Positions 1 through 5,699 are shown, counted from the stretch's first letter. The stretch: DNA of 6,109 nt from Candidatus Geohydrothermomicrobium daggyaiense (GCA_015711695.1 JACVIW010000151.1:1-6109), one strand, 5' to 3'. The notes: generated by a model not told the origin, from the sequence alone. Made by a program: numbers and translations.

Positions 1-184
1 GTACGACTGTTCCCTCCCAGTCTTTTGCGGCTTCTTTATATTTTTCGTCGTTTTGTATTGCCCTTTCATAGATAGCGATCCACTCGGGCGTGAAATAGAT
101 ATATGGCTGCGGATTCTCGAGTCTTTTCGCAACTTCAGCCTGGTACTCTTTCTCCCACTCATCAGTCCCGTATTCGAGCGCCAT
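1..184 (-). CDS. SCP2-like (sterol-carrier/lipid-binding) protein, N-terminal part
   Basis: This is the first 61 codons of a gene that leaves the window at base 1. The reading begins MALEYGTDEWEKEYQ and ends near AKDWEGTVV. The layout, a short XYGTxEW opening, a central TPEW, then a helix ending YKEAAKDWEG, matches what I remember of the N-terminus of bacterial SCP-2 sterol-transfer family proteins (PF02036 type). Those are small soluble proteins with a hydrophobic pocket for lipids or acyl chains. The ATG at 184-182 is preceded by AAGGGGGG six bases upstream, which fixes the start. No signal peptide is visible, so it is probably cytoplasmic. It is transcribed away from the rest of the window and nothing upstream could share its operon. 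That it is a real gene is quite sure from the ribosome binding site and the charged, helix-like composition. The family assignment is tentative because the lipid-binding part lies outside the window. Confidence 0.7.
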   Translation of the reverse strand, partial: MALEYGTDEWEKEYQAEVAKRLENPQPYIYFTPEWIAIYERAIQNDEKYKEAAKDWEGTVV

Positions 185-190
185 ATCCAA

Positions 191-198
191 CCCCCCTT
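191..198 (-). promoter_or_regulatory. Shine-Dalgarno site of the SCP2-like gene
   Basis: AAGGGGGG on the minus strand lies six bases before the ATG at 184-182. It is a strong purine-rich ribosome binding site and selects this start. A TAGAAT that could be a -10 box lies further upstream at 249-244 on the same strand, but I see no good -35 partner, so the promoter itself is not called. Confidence 0.65.
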
Positions 199-618
199 GA
201 TTTAGGTCTTACGATCAGCAGAACCTATTCGTCGAGTGAGGTTATTCTATCAGGTTGACGTTGGAGATAACGAATGTTCGAAAAGAAATGCACAAGAAAG
301 TCCTTGGCCGAGCCGGCTTGCGTGGTATGTAGCCGTTTCCGCGTCACCAGCTTGCGGTGAGGCTAATCCACCCCAAAAGCCAGGATATTCGGGCTCCAGC
401 TGAAAGAATTGATCCTGTCGCTTGAACAGAAATAGTTCACGTATACGTAACCGAGGAAATCTTGATAGAACCTCGGCGACAGGAGAGCAACAAGAGCGTC
501 CTCCATAACCTGCGGACTCCATTTATTTTTGAGAATAACCTCCATCCCTTTATTAAAACAAACGGGCGTCTTTCCGCCGACCATAGCCGCAGTTTCGGTG
601 AGCCATAAGAACTTCTAA

Positions 619-747
619 CATACAGGTGCAGTAAATGCCAAACGGCTCGAATATGCACTTGAGGAAATCAGATCCGCACATTCACGAGTCATCAGCAACA
701 TTGAAAGACAGCACATCGGCTTCTTCTCATTCTTCGTGAAACTTTAA
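619..747 (+). pseudogene. Possible C-terminal remnant of an unknown gene
   Basis: Between TAA at 616-618 and TAA at 745-747 there are 42 sense codons. The reading contains RLEYALEEIRSAHSRVIS followed by NIERQHIGFFSFF and ending VKL. The charged amphipathic-helix composition looks like real protein, but there is no ATG, GTG or TTG start in the frame and no ribosome binding site. It could be the tail of an eroded gene. An open stretch of this length is also expected by chance in a region this size, so the call is weak. Confidence 0.15.
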
Positions 748-883
748 GCTTGCTCTGACAAGAGCTACCACATAAATGTTACTTATCCTCGGTCCATCCC
801 CGGAAGTGGGATTTCGTCGCTATAATATTTTTAATAACGCGGGAAAAGCAAAAAACGCGCCTGCGGTAAAGATTGCCCCGGGT

Positions 884-1003
884 CTATAAAAAGTGGGGCG
901 CTGTACCGATATGCGCATCATTCCTCTCTTTGAGAAGCTCATTGCAACGCTTTTCCTTAGAAGCTTTGAAGACGAATAGAAGCGGCGCGGTTTTTTGCCT
1001 CAT
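884..1003 (-). CDS. Possible 39-residue ORF or gene fragment, unknown
   Basis: This short minus-strand frame has an ATG at 1003-1001 and a TAG at 886-884. It reads MRQKTAPLLFVFKASKEK, then a helix-like run with NELLKERNDAH, ending TAPHFL. The composition is protein-like, a hydrophobic strand followed by a basic/acidic helix, but no Shine-Dalgarno sequence lies at a usable distance and I recognise no family. It may be a small protein, a remnant of a decayed gene, or chance. Confidence 0.15.
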   Translation of the reverse strand: MRQKTAPLLFVFKASKEKRCNELLKERNDAHIGTAPHFL

Positions 1004-1314
1004 CCTGGAGAGCTGAACCTTTACTCTTGAACCCGAAAACATCGCACGTCGAATAATGAATAGACAACTTTACACCAGCTCCTCAAAGCATCAACAATGT
1101 TTCTTGTTATCCTCACGTTTAAGATATTTACCCCTGTGCTTCGATTTTGCGAAACGCGAGACTTGAGCCATGCTATTGCCCGTTTAAGCCAACCCATAAA
1201 CAACTTATTTACGCGCATTTCCAACAGCAATCGGTTCCTTTCTTTAACGCGCACCATGCTTTTGGTCAAAACTTCCTACGGACACCAACCGGCATCCTTC
1301 GCAAAAAATCCCAA

Positions 1315-1651
1315 TCAGCAATCCCCACACTTCGCGGCGATCCCGGAATTTTCGATAGCAGCAAATAGGATTTCTCTAACTACCTTTATTTCTCTAGCTA
1401 CCTTATAAGCATCAGGCGTTTCGGGTTTCCTTTGCGAGTCGCAAGCGAGGTCCTGAATGGTGCCTTTTTCGAGCTGAAACCCTCCGCAGCCGATACCGCA
1501 GCGGTATTGAGCACTCAGGTCATCCATGGAGTCCATATTGCCAAAATGAGGAAGGCCAATACGCACAATTATATCTGGGCATATATCCAGGTGATATCTC
1601 CTCGGACGTCACCAGGTTGGGGTCGTTCAGCAGATTTCCCTGACAGGTCTT
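1315..1651 (-). pseudogene. Possible eroded, frameshifted minus-strand gene, unknown family
   Basis: Two minus-strand frames here look protein-like and overlap. The upstream one is a 43-codon stretch (1651-1520) containing NLLNDPNLVTSEEISPGY and PRYNCAYWPSSFWQYGLHG before a TGA. The other frame is open across the same place and continues to 1315, containing MDDLSAQYRCGIGCGGFQLE, a KVAREI/KVVREI duplication and a final AAKCGDC. Joining the two through a frameshift near 1520-1535 would give one cysteine-bearing polypeptide of about 110-120 residues. Immediately upstream in the first frame there are two adjacent stops (1657-1652). I do not recognise the family. A decayed gene is one reading; unrelated chance frames are the other. 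Confidence 0.22.
1370..1404. repeat. 18-bp tandem duplication, two copies
   Basis: ATTTCTCTAACTACCTT (1370-1386) is repeated as ATTTCTCTAGCTACCTT (1388-1404), 16 of 17 bases identical, at a period of exactly 18 bases. Read on the minus strand it duplicates six codons, KVAREI next to KVVREI, without changing frame. Confidence 0.75.
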
Positions 1652-1680
1652 TTACTACTTTCGGGACGGCGTCAAACCAT

Positions 1681-1805
1681 GCGCCAGGTTTCTCATGCGC
1701 ACTTTCGCACCGAACTCAACTTTTATAGCGCCAGGCACAATTTTACGAACCATATTAGTGAATTATGGTAAAAAAGTTTAATTTGGTGCCAGGCATCATT
1801 TTACG
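1681..1805. repeat. REP-like short palindromic repeats (two copies plus one partial)
   Basis: GCGCCAGGCACAATTTTACG (1728-1747) and GTGCCAGGCATCATTTTACG (1786-1805) agree at 17 of 20 positions and lie 58 bp apart in the same orientation. The core GCC-A-GGC is palindromic, and the flanks give one-mismatch palindromes of the GGTGCC/GGCACC type. A partial third copy, GCGCCAGG, starts at 1681. Between the full copies, ACCATA (1749-1754) pairs with TATGGT (1764-1769). Motifs of the form GGTGCCTGGCACC with an adjoining TTTTACG are, from memory, common intergenic repeats in several environmental bacterial lineages and are often mobilised by IS200/REP-type Y1 transposases. No such transposase is in this window. 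Confidence 0.55.
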
Positions 1806-2247
1806 GTGTATAATCACATCTATGATTCAAGCGCTATGAGAGGAAAACAGGTGCGTAGTGCAATTGCAATTTTGAGACACATACTGTTAATGGTAGATAT
1901 TTTAGCTTCTCCCTCAAAAGCGCCATTATCTGAAAACATCATGTCCTTTCCTTCAAACCCTTTCGATAATCTCCACTTTGTCACATTCCCTCCACGGCAC
2001 CCCGAGACCACCGTTTCCAATCATATGAAAGTGCTCTTCTGACGATGCAGCGGGATAAGGTTTCCCTTGAGGCAAAAGCCCTCCAGGCGTAACGGTCTTT
2101 AGGAGGAATGCCAACCGGCAGCGGCAAAGAGCAAGCATAAATATCCAAGACGATAATTGCTGGGAAATCCTCAATACAAATTGTTAGCGAGGGTGGTCGC
2201 AAAATATTTGAGGCAAGAAACAAATATCTGATTTCAAAGCGAGGTGA

Positions 2248-2445
2248 GTGAGTATTCTAGATTCCCTTAAAAAAGACATCAACCGGAACAAGTCAGGCTC
2301 TGGCAAGCGATTGACGCAAAGGAACCTGGCCGCGGAGAAAGGAGGCTTACGTGAGAAGAAAGATTTTACAAAAACGTTTATCCAGGAAGTTTCTATTTTT
2401 AGCGCTTACTGCATCAATTTTCATCTTTTTTCTTCTTGGGGGTAG
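2248..2445 (+). CDS. Possible short ORF overlapping the start of the large secreted protein gene
   Basis: A 65-codon frame begins with GTG directly after an in-frame TGA and opens SILDSLKKDINRNKSG. Its first ~34 codons are lysine- and arginine-rich and look like genuine protein; MSILDALKK-like openings occur in some secretion-associated and TPR proteins. The last ~31 codons lie within the signal-peptide coding region of the next gene in another frame and look like a shadow (FSAYCINFHLFSSWG). GAGG at 2241-2244 is only three bases from the GTG, which is too close for an ideal ribosome binding site. It could be a translated leader coupled to the downstream gene, a remnant, or chance. The ribosome binding site for 2351 lies inside this frame, so translation of it would affect access to that site. 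Confidence 0.22.
   Translation: MSILDSLKKDINRNKSGSGKRLTQRNLAAEKGGLREKKDFTKTFIQEVSIFSAYCINFHLFSSWG
2338..2345 (+). promoter_or_regulatory. Shine-Dalgarno site of the large secreted protein gene
   Basis: AAAGGAGG ends five bases before the GTG at 2351. It is a near-perfect anti-16S match at ideal spacing. It decides the GTG start, which also places the basic n-region of the signal peptide exactly at the N-terminus. Confidence 0.85.
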
Positions 2446-5014
2446 TATCGCCTCAAACCGCTGGACGGATAACGGCATACCCCTGTGCACTGCCCCTGGT
2501 ACACAGAGAAGAGTCCAGTCTGTGCCTGACGGCTCAGGCGGGGCCATACTCGTCTGGGAAGATCGGCGTTCAGGTGATCCTGATATATACGCTCAAAGGC
2601 TTTCTCCAGCGGGAACTCCCCTGTGGAATTCGAACGGGGTTCCGGTATGCACTGCAGTAGATAATCAGGTTAACCCTGTTCTCGTGCCGGATGGAAACGG
2701 TGGGGCTCTCATAGCCTGGTACGACAATAGAGTTGGAGTTCCACATCCATACGTACAAAAGCTTGATCTGAACGGGAATCCCCTCTGGCACTCGAACGGC
2801 ATCTCGCTTTGTATGGTTCCCAACGGGGTCTCATCGATAAATATCGCCTCTGATGGTGCCAGCGGCGCTGTAGTATGCTGGAGAGACTACCGCTCCGGTT
2901 TCCCGGGGGACATATACGCCCAGAGAGTAGACGCAGCCGGAAACAGGCTGTGGGCGACAAACGGCGTTCCCGTATGCACCCATATAAGCACTCAGTCGGC
3001 ACCAGTAATCGCCCTGAGCGCATCGGGGCAGACAATCATAGCCTGGGAGGACTTCCGAGCAAGCCCTCTGGGTAACATTTTCGCCCAGAAACTCGATGCC
3101 GATGGTAACAATCTGTGGCAACCGAACGGTGTTGTCGTATGCGGGGTCGGGGGCGGGCAAAGCAATCCCGTAATCGTTCCATGTGAAGTTGGTGGTGCAA
3201 TAATCGCCTGGCGGGACTATCGTTCAGAAGGAGCAGGTGATTTATACGCGCAAAATCTTGATTCGGAAGGAAACCGGCTCTGGCCCACAGAGGGTGTTGC
3301 TGTCTGTACCGCTACAGGGGAGCAGGCAGGTCTTTCCATAAAACCGGATGGGAAATCCGGGGCAGTTATGGCATGGGACGACAATAGATCGGGGAATAAC
3401 GATATTTACGCGCAGAGGATAGGCTCAAACGGAAACCGGAAATGGACCGCTCAAGGTGTCCCTGTATGCACAGCCGCAGGGGACCAGCTTCGTCCTTCCA
3501 TGGAAGTCGATAGTTTTGGGAACACGATAATCGCCTGGGACGACAGCCGCACACCGAACACGAATATATACGCGCAGAAACTGAACCCAAACGGAGCAGC
3601 GCAGTGGCAGACAAACGGGGCATCCGTTTGCACCGCAACCGGTATTCAATGGGAAACAGCTATTTGTGCGGACGGCACATTAGGTACCATGATCTTCTGG
3701 CGGGATTCTCGTATAGATGCATCAGGAGACTTGTACGCACAAAAAGTATCTGACTACGGTGAGACCTGGTACCTCGCCGAGGGGACAACCGCCTGGGGAT
3801 TTTCAACTTACATCACGATTGAGAATCCAAATCACGAGCCGACCAATGTTGTAATTACTTACATGACTGAGGCAGGACCGGTGCCAGGCGGCACATTGAC
3901 GCTGCCTGCCAGGAGCCAGACAACAGTAAACCCCGAGACGGTCGTACCAAACCTTGATTTCTCAACAAAACTCACCTCCGATGAAGGTAAACCGATTTCG
4001 GTGGACAGGACCATGGTCTGGACTGGAAACGGTGCGCCTTCTCCAGAGGCTCACTGCTCTGTGGGAGTTCCCTCGCCAGCGGAGGTATGGTATTTGCCGG
4101 AAGGCTCATCTGAGTGGGGGTTTGAGTGCTGGCTATTGATCCAGAATCCCAATCCAGTGCCAGCAACCTGCAGGATCACGTACATGATAGAGGGAGCACC
4201 GCCACAGGTATTCACGAGAACTGTTCCGGCAAACTCAAGGCGCACATACAACATGGAACGGGACATAGGCTCGCATGACGCATCCATCCGGGTTGAGTCA
4301 AACGTTCCTGTTATCCCTGAGCGAGCAATGTACAGAAACAACCGCCGTATGGGACATGATTCAATCGGCACAACTGAAAAGGCAAAAGACTACTACCTTG
4401 CCGAGGGAACAAGTGCCTGGGGTTTCACAACTTACATACTGGTTCAAAACCCGAACAGCACAAGCGTCAACGTCACCATCACATACATGACAGATTCGGG
4501 TCCTGTGCCTCAACCAACTTTCAGCATGCCTCCAAATTCGAGAGAGACAATCAGGGTGAACGATGTGCTTCCGAACAGAGATTTTTCCACGAGGGTTCAC
4601 GGTTCAAGACCAATAATCGCAGAAAGAGCAATGTACTGGGGTGAGGGAACAGCGCTTGGGGAGGCGTGCCACGATTCGATAGGTCTTCCAAGACCATTCA
4701 GGAATTTCTATCTCCCTGACGGACAGACAACCGAAGGTCGCGAGACGTGGACACTTGTTCAAAACCCTAACCCTGTTCCCGTAGACGTGGAAGTCTCGTA
4801 TCTAAGGGAAGGCGGTGAAGGCGTCGTAACAATTACAGATACTGTTTACGCGAACTCGAGAAAGACCGACAACATGGCGAATGCGGGGGTTAACGGTAGG
4901 GCTTCGGTTCTCGTCAGATGCCTTACGCCCAACAGACTGATAATGGTCGAGCGCGCTATTTACTGGAACAACAGGGGCGCGGGCACGGGAACAATAGGGG
5001 GATACAGTTATTAA
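2351..5014 (+). CDS. Large exported repeat protein: eight propeller-type repeats plus four YLAEG/NPN beta-domains
   Basis: This 887-residue protein starts at a GTG with an excellent ribosome binding site and ends in TAA. Residues 1-35 form a classic Sec signal peptide: basic RRKILQKRLSRK, a hydrophobic core of about 17 residues, and a GSIAS end with likely cleavage before N36. Residues 38-470 are eight tandem repeats of 53-55 residues with the pattern LWxxNGVPVCTA, then DGxGGAIIAWxDxR, then DIYAQRLDxxGN. Each repeat carries one conserved cysteine, and the unit fits a blade of an eight-bladed beta-propeller. Residues 473-887 are four repeats of 101-107 residues. Each starts YLAEG/YLPEG, has an NPN turn, a TYM strand and an ERAMYW-like strand, and is probably a beta-sandwich. 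The protein ends with the last repeat: there is no LPXTG, transmembrane anchor, S-layer-homology domain or extra sorting domain. It is probably released or held on the surface by the repeats. No catalytic motif is visible, so a binding or structural role (adhesin, matrix or carbohydrate-binding) is inference only. It appears monocistronic. Confidence 0.93.
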   Translation: MRRKILQKRLSRKFLFLALTASIFIFFLLGGSIASNRWTDNGIPLCTAPGTQRRVQSVPDGSGGAILVWEDRRSGDPDIYAQRLSPAGTPLWNSNGVPVCTAVDNQVNPVLVPDGNGGALIAWYDNRVGVPHPYVQKLDLNGNPLWHSNGISLCMVPNGVSSINIASDGASGAVVCWRDYRSGFPGDIYAQRVDAAGNRLWATNGVPVCTHISTQSAPVIALSASGQTIIAWEDFRASPLGNIFAQKLDADGNNLWQPNGVVVCGVGGGQSNPVIVPCEVGGAIIAWRDYRSEGAGDLYAQNLDSEGNRLWPTEGVAVCTATGEQAGLSIKPDGKSGAVMAWDDNRSGNNDIYAQRIGSNGNRKWTAQGVPVCTAAGDQLRPSMEVDSFGNTIIAWDDSRTPNTNIYAQKLNPNGAAQWQTNGASVCTATGIQWETAICADGTLGTMIFWRDSRIDASGDLYAQKVSDYGETWYLAEGTTAWGFSTYITIENPNHEPTNVVITYMTEAGPVPGGTLTLPARSQTTVNPETVVPNLDFSTKLTSDEGKPISVDRTMVWTGNGAPSPEAHCSVGVPSPAEVWYLPEGSSEWGFECWLLIQNPNPVPATCRITYMIEGAPPQVFTRTVPANSRRTYNMERDIGSHDASIRVESNVPVIPERAMYRNNRRMGHDSIGTTEKAKDYYLAEGTSAWGFTTYILVQNPNSTSVNVTITYMTDSGPVPQPTFSMPPNSRETIRVNDVLPNRDFSTRVHGSRPIIAERAMYWGEGTALGEACHDSIGLPRPFRNFYLPDGQTTEGRETWTLVQNPNPVPVDVEVSYLREGGEGVVTITDTVYANSRKTDNMANAGVNGRASVLVRCLTPNRLIMVERAIYWNNRGAGTGTIGGYSY
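2462..3760 (+). repeat. Eight protein-level propeller repeats (residues 38-470)
   Basis: The repeat units cover residues 38-90, 91-144, 145-199, 200-254, 255-309, 310-363, 364-417 and 418-470. All eight keep the tryptophan near the start, the cysteine nine residues later, and the W-x-D-x-R motif (EDR, YDN, RDY, EDF, RDY, DDN, DDS, RDS after the W). Six keep a clear (D/N)(I/L)(Y/F)AQ strand. Repeat 2 has changed this to PHPYVQ, and repeats 4 and 5 have lost the usual DG turn (LSASGQT, PCEVGGA). The copies have diverged at the DNA level, so this is an old duplication rather than a recent expansion. Confidence 0.88.
3767..5011 (+). repeat. Four protein-level YLAEG/NPN repeats in ABAB order (residues 473-887)
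   Basis: The units cover residues 473-579, 580-680, 681-785 and 786-887. Units 1 and 3 share YLAEGT-AWGF, ITYMT-xx-GPVP and the (N)xDFST(K/R) segment. Units 2 and 4 share a YLP(E/D)G opening, NPNPVP and ANSR-x-T-x-NM, and lack GPVP. Unit 4 is the most divergent, with YLPDGQTTEGR in place of the WGF motif. The family resembles repeat domains seen in secreted proteins of uncultivated actinomycete lineages. I do not give a Pfam name because I cannot verify it. Confidence 0.85.
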
Positions 5015-5064
5015 GAATTAAGAGCAGCGATTGAGGGGGAGCGTCAATAAGAATGACAAAGATA

Positions 5065-5084
5065 CTGATTTCCATCGGATTTTT
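5065..5084 (+). terminator. Weak intrinsic terminator downstream of the large secreted protein gene
   Basis: CTGAT (5065-5069) can pair with ATCGG (5074-5078), using one G-T wobble, around a four-base TTCC loop. TTTTT follows at 5080-5084. It lies about 50 bases after the stop codon, the expected place for termination of the large gene. The short, AT-rich stem makes it weak. Confidence 0.35.
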
Positions 5085-5189
5085 GGTTAGAAGCACTATC
5101 AAACCTGATAAAATGCAATGATCATTCAACAGGACGAGTATTTCACAGCTGAGCGATAAATTCTAGTCAGCCCAATAGAAAATCATTAC

Positions 5190-5354
5190 ATGCATTTCAA
5201 TCGAAGCGGTTCTAAGTGGGTCCCGGATGATAAAAGGTTGTCGCAAGAGAAAATAAGGCTAATCATAAGTATCCAGCGAGCCGAGGCAGCTAAATTTTCC
5301 GATTTATGCGGAACACTTCCCCTAGAAAGGGGGGCCGATTTCCCGGCAATTTAG
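5190..5354 (+). CDS. Possible 54-residue ORF, unknown
   Basis: An ATG at 5190-5192 opens a frame ending in TAG at 5352-5354. The reading includes KWVPDDKRLSQEKIR, then LIISIQRAEAAKFSDLCG and LPLERGADFP. The composition is protein-like, with a plausible amphipathic helix. There is no Shine-Dalgarno sequence before the ATG and no family I recognise. Its last third coincides exactly with the 65-nt palindrome, and its stop codon is part of the 3' arm. An open frame this long is expected by chance in such a spacer. Confidence 0.18.
   Translation: MHFNRSGSKWVPDDKRLSQEKIRLIISIQRAEAAKFSDLCGTLPLERGADFPAI
5290..5354. repeat. 65-nt imperfect palindrome able to form an extended hairpin
   Basis: CTAAATT (5290-5296) is the exact reverse complement of AATTTAG (5348-5354). 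Inside it, CCG (5299-5301) pairs with CGG (5344-5346). After an eight-base bulge, GGAA (5310-5313) pairs with TTCC (5340-5343). CCCCT (5319-5323) pairs with AGGGG (5328-5332) around an AGAA loop. That is about 19 pairs in nested order. No T-run follows on either strand, so it is not a standard terminator. It could be a small structured RNA, a cruciform or operator site, or a miniature mobile or REP-type element. Confidence 0.5.
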
Positions 5355-5409
5355 TAAGGGAATAGTATTCATATTAATTCTCCGATGTTTGCAGTCTAAA
5401 GGACAATCA

Positions 5410-5558
5410 AGCATCGAAGCGATTCATAAGACTATTTATAGTTTTAAGGTGATCACCAGAAGTTTGATTAGGTGTTGTTTTAAGGACGTATCAGGGAAGT
5501 TTTCCGGATGCGATTTCATAGCATCGACTGAAAGGTGTGCACAGGGTTAGTTTTAAGG
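5410..5558 (+). repeat. Cluster of short degenerate direct repeats (GTTTTAAGG x3, AGCATCGA x2)
   Basis: GTTTTAAGG occurs at 5441-5449, 5477-5485 and 5550-5558, at intervals of 36 and 73 bases; the first and third share TAGTTTTAAGG. AGCATCGA occurs at 5410-5417 and 5520-5527, 110 bases apart, about 31 bases before the first and third GTTTTAAGG. GCGATT(T)CATA occurs at 5419-5428 and 5510-5520. AAGGTG followed by a short gap and CAC recurs near 5446 and 5532. This suggests a degenerate ~110-bp unit or a set of protein-binding sites. Confidence 0.4.
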
Positions 5559-5634
5559 CACGCCATCTTCAGAAATTATTTCAAAGGTCATTATCCAGGC
5601 AAACTGGTAAGGCTGGACTATAGAAAAGCCACGC

Positions 5635-5640
5635 GGAGGT
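5635..5640 (+). promoter_or_regulatory. Strong Shine-Dalgarno site before a 17-codon ORF
   Basis: GGAGGT is followed by five bases and then ATG at 5646. It is the best ribosome binding site on the plus strand in the last kilobase of the window. The membrane-protein start candidates further downstream have none of comparable quality. Confidence 0.6.
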
Positions 5641-5645
5641 CAGCA

Positions 5646-5699
5646 ATGAACCTCTGGGTAAAAAGGCGTATATCGGAAACCTTATGTCAATATTCATAA
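5646..5699 (+). CDS. 17-codon ORF, possible leader peptide or truncated start of the membrane gene
   Basis: The frame reads MNLWVKRRISETLCQYS and stops at TAA (5697-5699). It has an excellent ribosome binding site. It lies in exactly the same frame as the membrane-protein ORF downstream, separated only by this stop and 24 further codons. It could be a leader peptide that controls the membrane gene, or the original N-terminus of that gene cut by a nonsense mutation or a base-call error. No run of a single amino-acid codon type suggestive of attenuation is present. Confidence 0.35.
   Translation: MNLWVKRRISETLCQYS

Larger units (their letters stand above)
199..2247. other. Two-kilobase region without a convincing intact gene
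   Basis: All six frames here are broken into short pieces. The longest open frames overlap one another on both strands, lack good ribosome binding sites and match no family I recognise. Scattered pieces have protein-like composition, notably minus 884-1003, plus 619-747 and minus 1315-1651. This suggests decayed genes or spurious frames rather than one functional gene. A TATAAT occurs at 821-826 and another at 1809-1814 on the plus strand, but neither has a recognisable -35 at 16-18 bases. No tRNA, rRNA or strong terminator was seen. The region also holds an 18-bp tandem duplication (1370-1404) and REP-like repeats (1681-1805), listed separately. Confidence 0.55.
5015..5645. other. Spacer after the large gene, with structured and repeated DNA
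   Basis: No convincing gene was found in this 630-base spacer. It contains a weak terminator (5065-5084), a 22-codon ORF at 5053 (MTKILISIGFLVRS...) that overlaps that terminator, and a 54-codon ORF at 5190-5354. It also holds a 65-nt palindrome (5290-5354) and a cluster of short direct repeats (5410-5558). GGTGATCACC at 5448-5457 is a perfect 10-bp palindrome. Confidence 0.5.

Noticed and set aside
363..584. 73-codon minus-strand ORF containing KNKWSPQVMEDALVALLSP
   Set aside because: Part of the translation looks protein-like, but there is no Shine-Dalgarno sequence, two other open frames overlap it, and no family is recognised. Kept only as possible decay debris.
875..899. GCCCC/GGGGC hairpin with a 15-base loop
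   Set aside because: Five-base stem, long loop and no following T-run on either strand, so not a credible terminator.
1021..1269. 82-codon basic minus-strand ORF
   Set aside because: No ribosome binding site and no recognisable domain. It overlaps the equally long plus-strand frame, and nothing favours either.
1097..1408. 103-codon plus-strand ORF rich in Ser, Thr, Asn and Phe
   Set aside because: No ribosome binding site, low-information composition typical of a shadow frame, and overlapping minus-strand frames look more protein-like. No family recognised.
2181..2210. TTGTTA and TATTTG as a promoter for the large gene
   Set aside because: The -35 is fair but the -10 matches only half of the consensus; not strong enough to call.
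1806..2223. Overlapping ORFs of 66-80 codons on both strands
   Set aside because: They contradict one another in every frame and have no ribosome binding sites or recognisable motifs.
5053..5121. 22-codon ORF MTKILISIGFLVRS...
   Set aside because: Poorly spaced ribosome binding site and overlap with the probable terminator of the upstream gene; very short and without support.
5410..5558. CRISPR-like array suggested by ~36-bp spacing of GTTTTAAGG
   Set aside because: The shared unit is only 9-11 bases with no conserved longer repeat, and one expected copy is missing. It does not meet the pattern of a CRISPR array.
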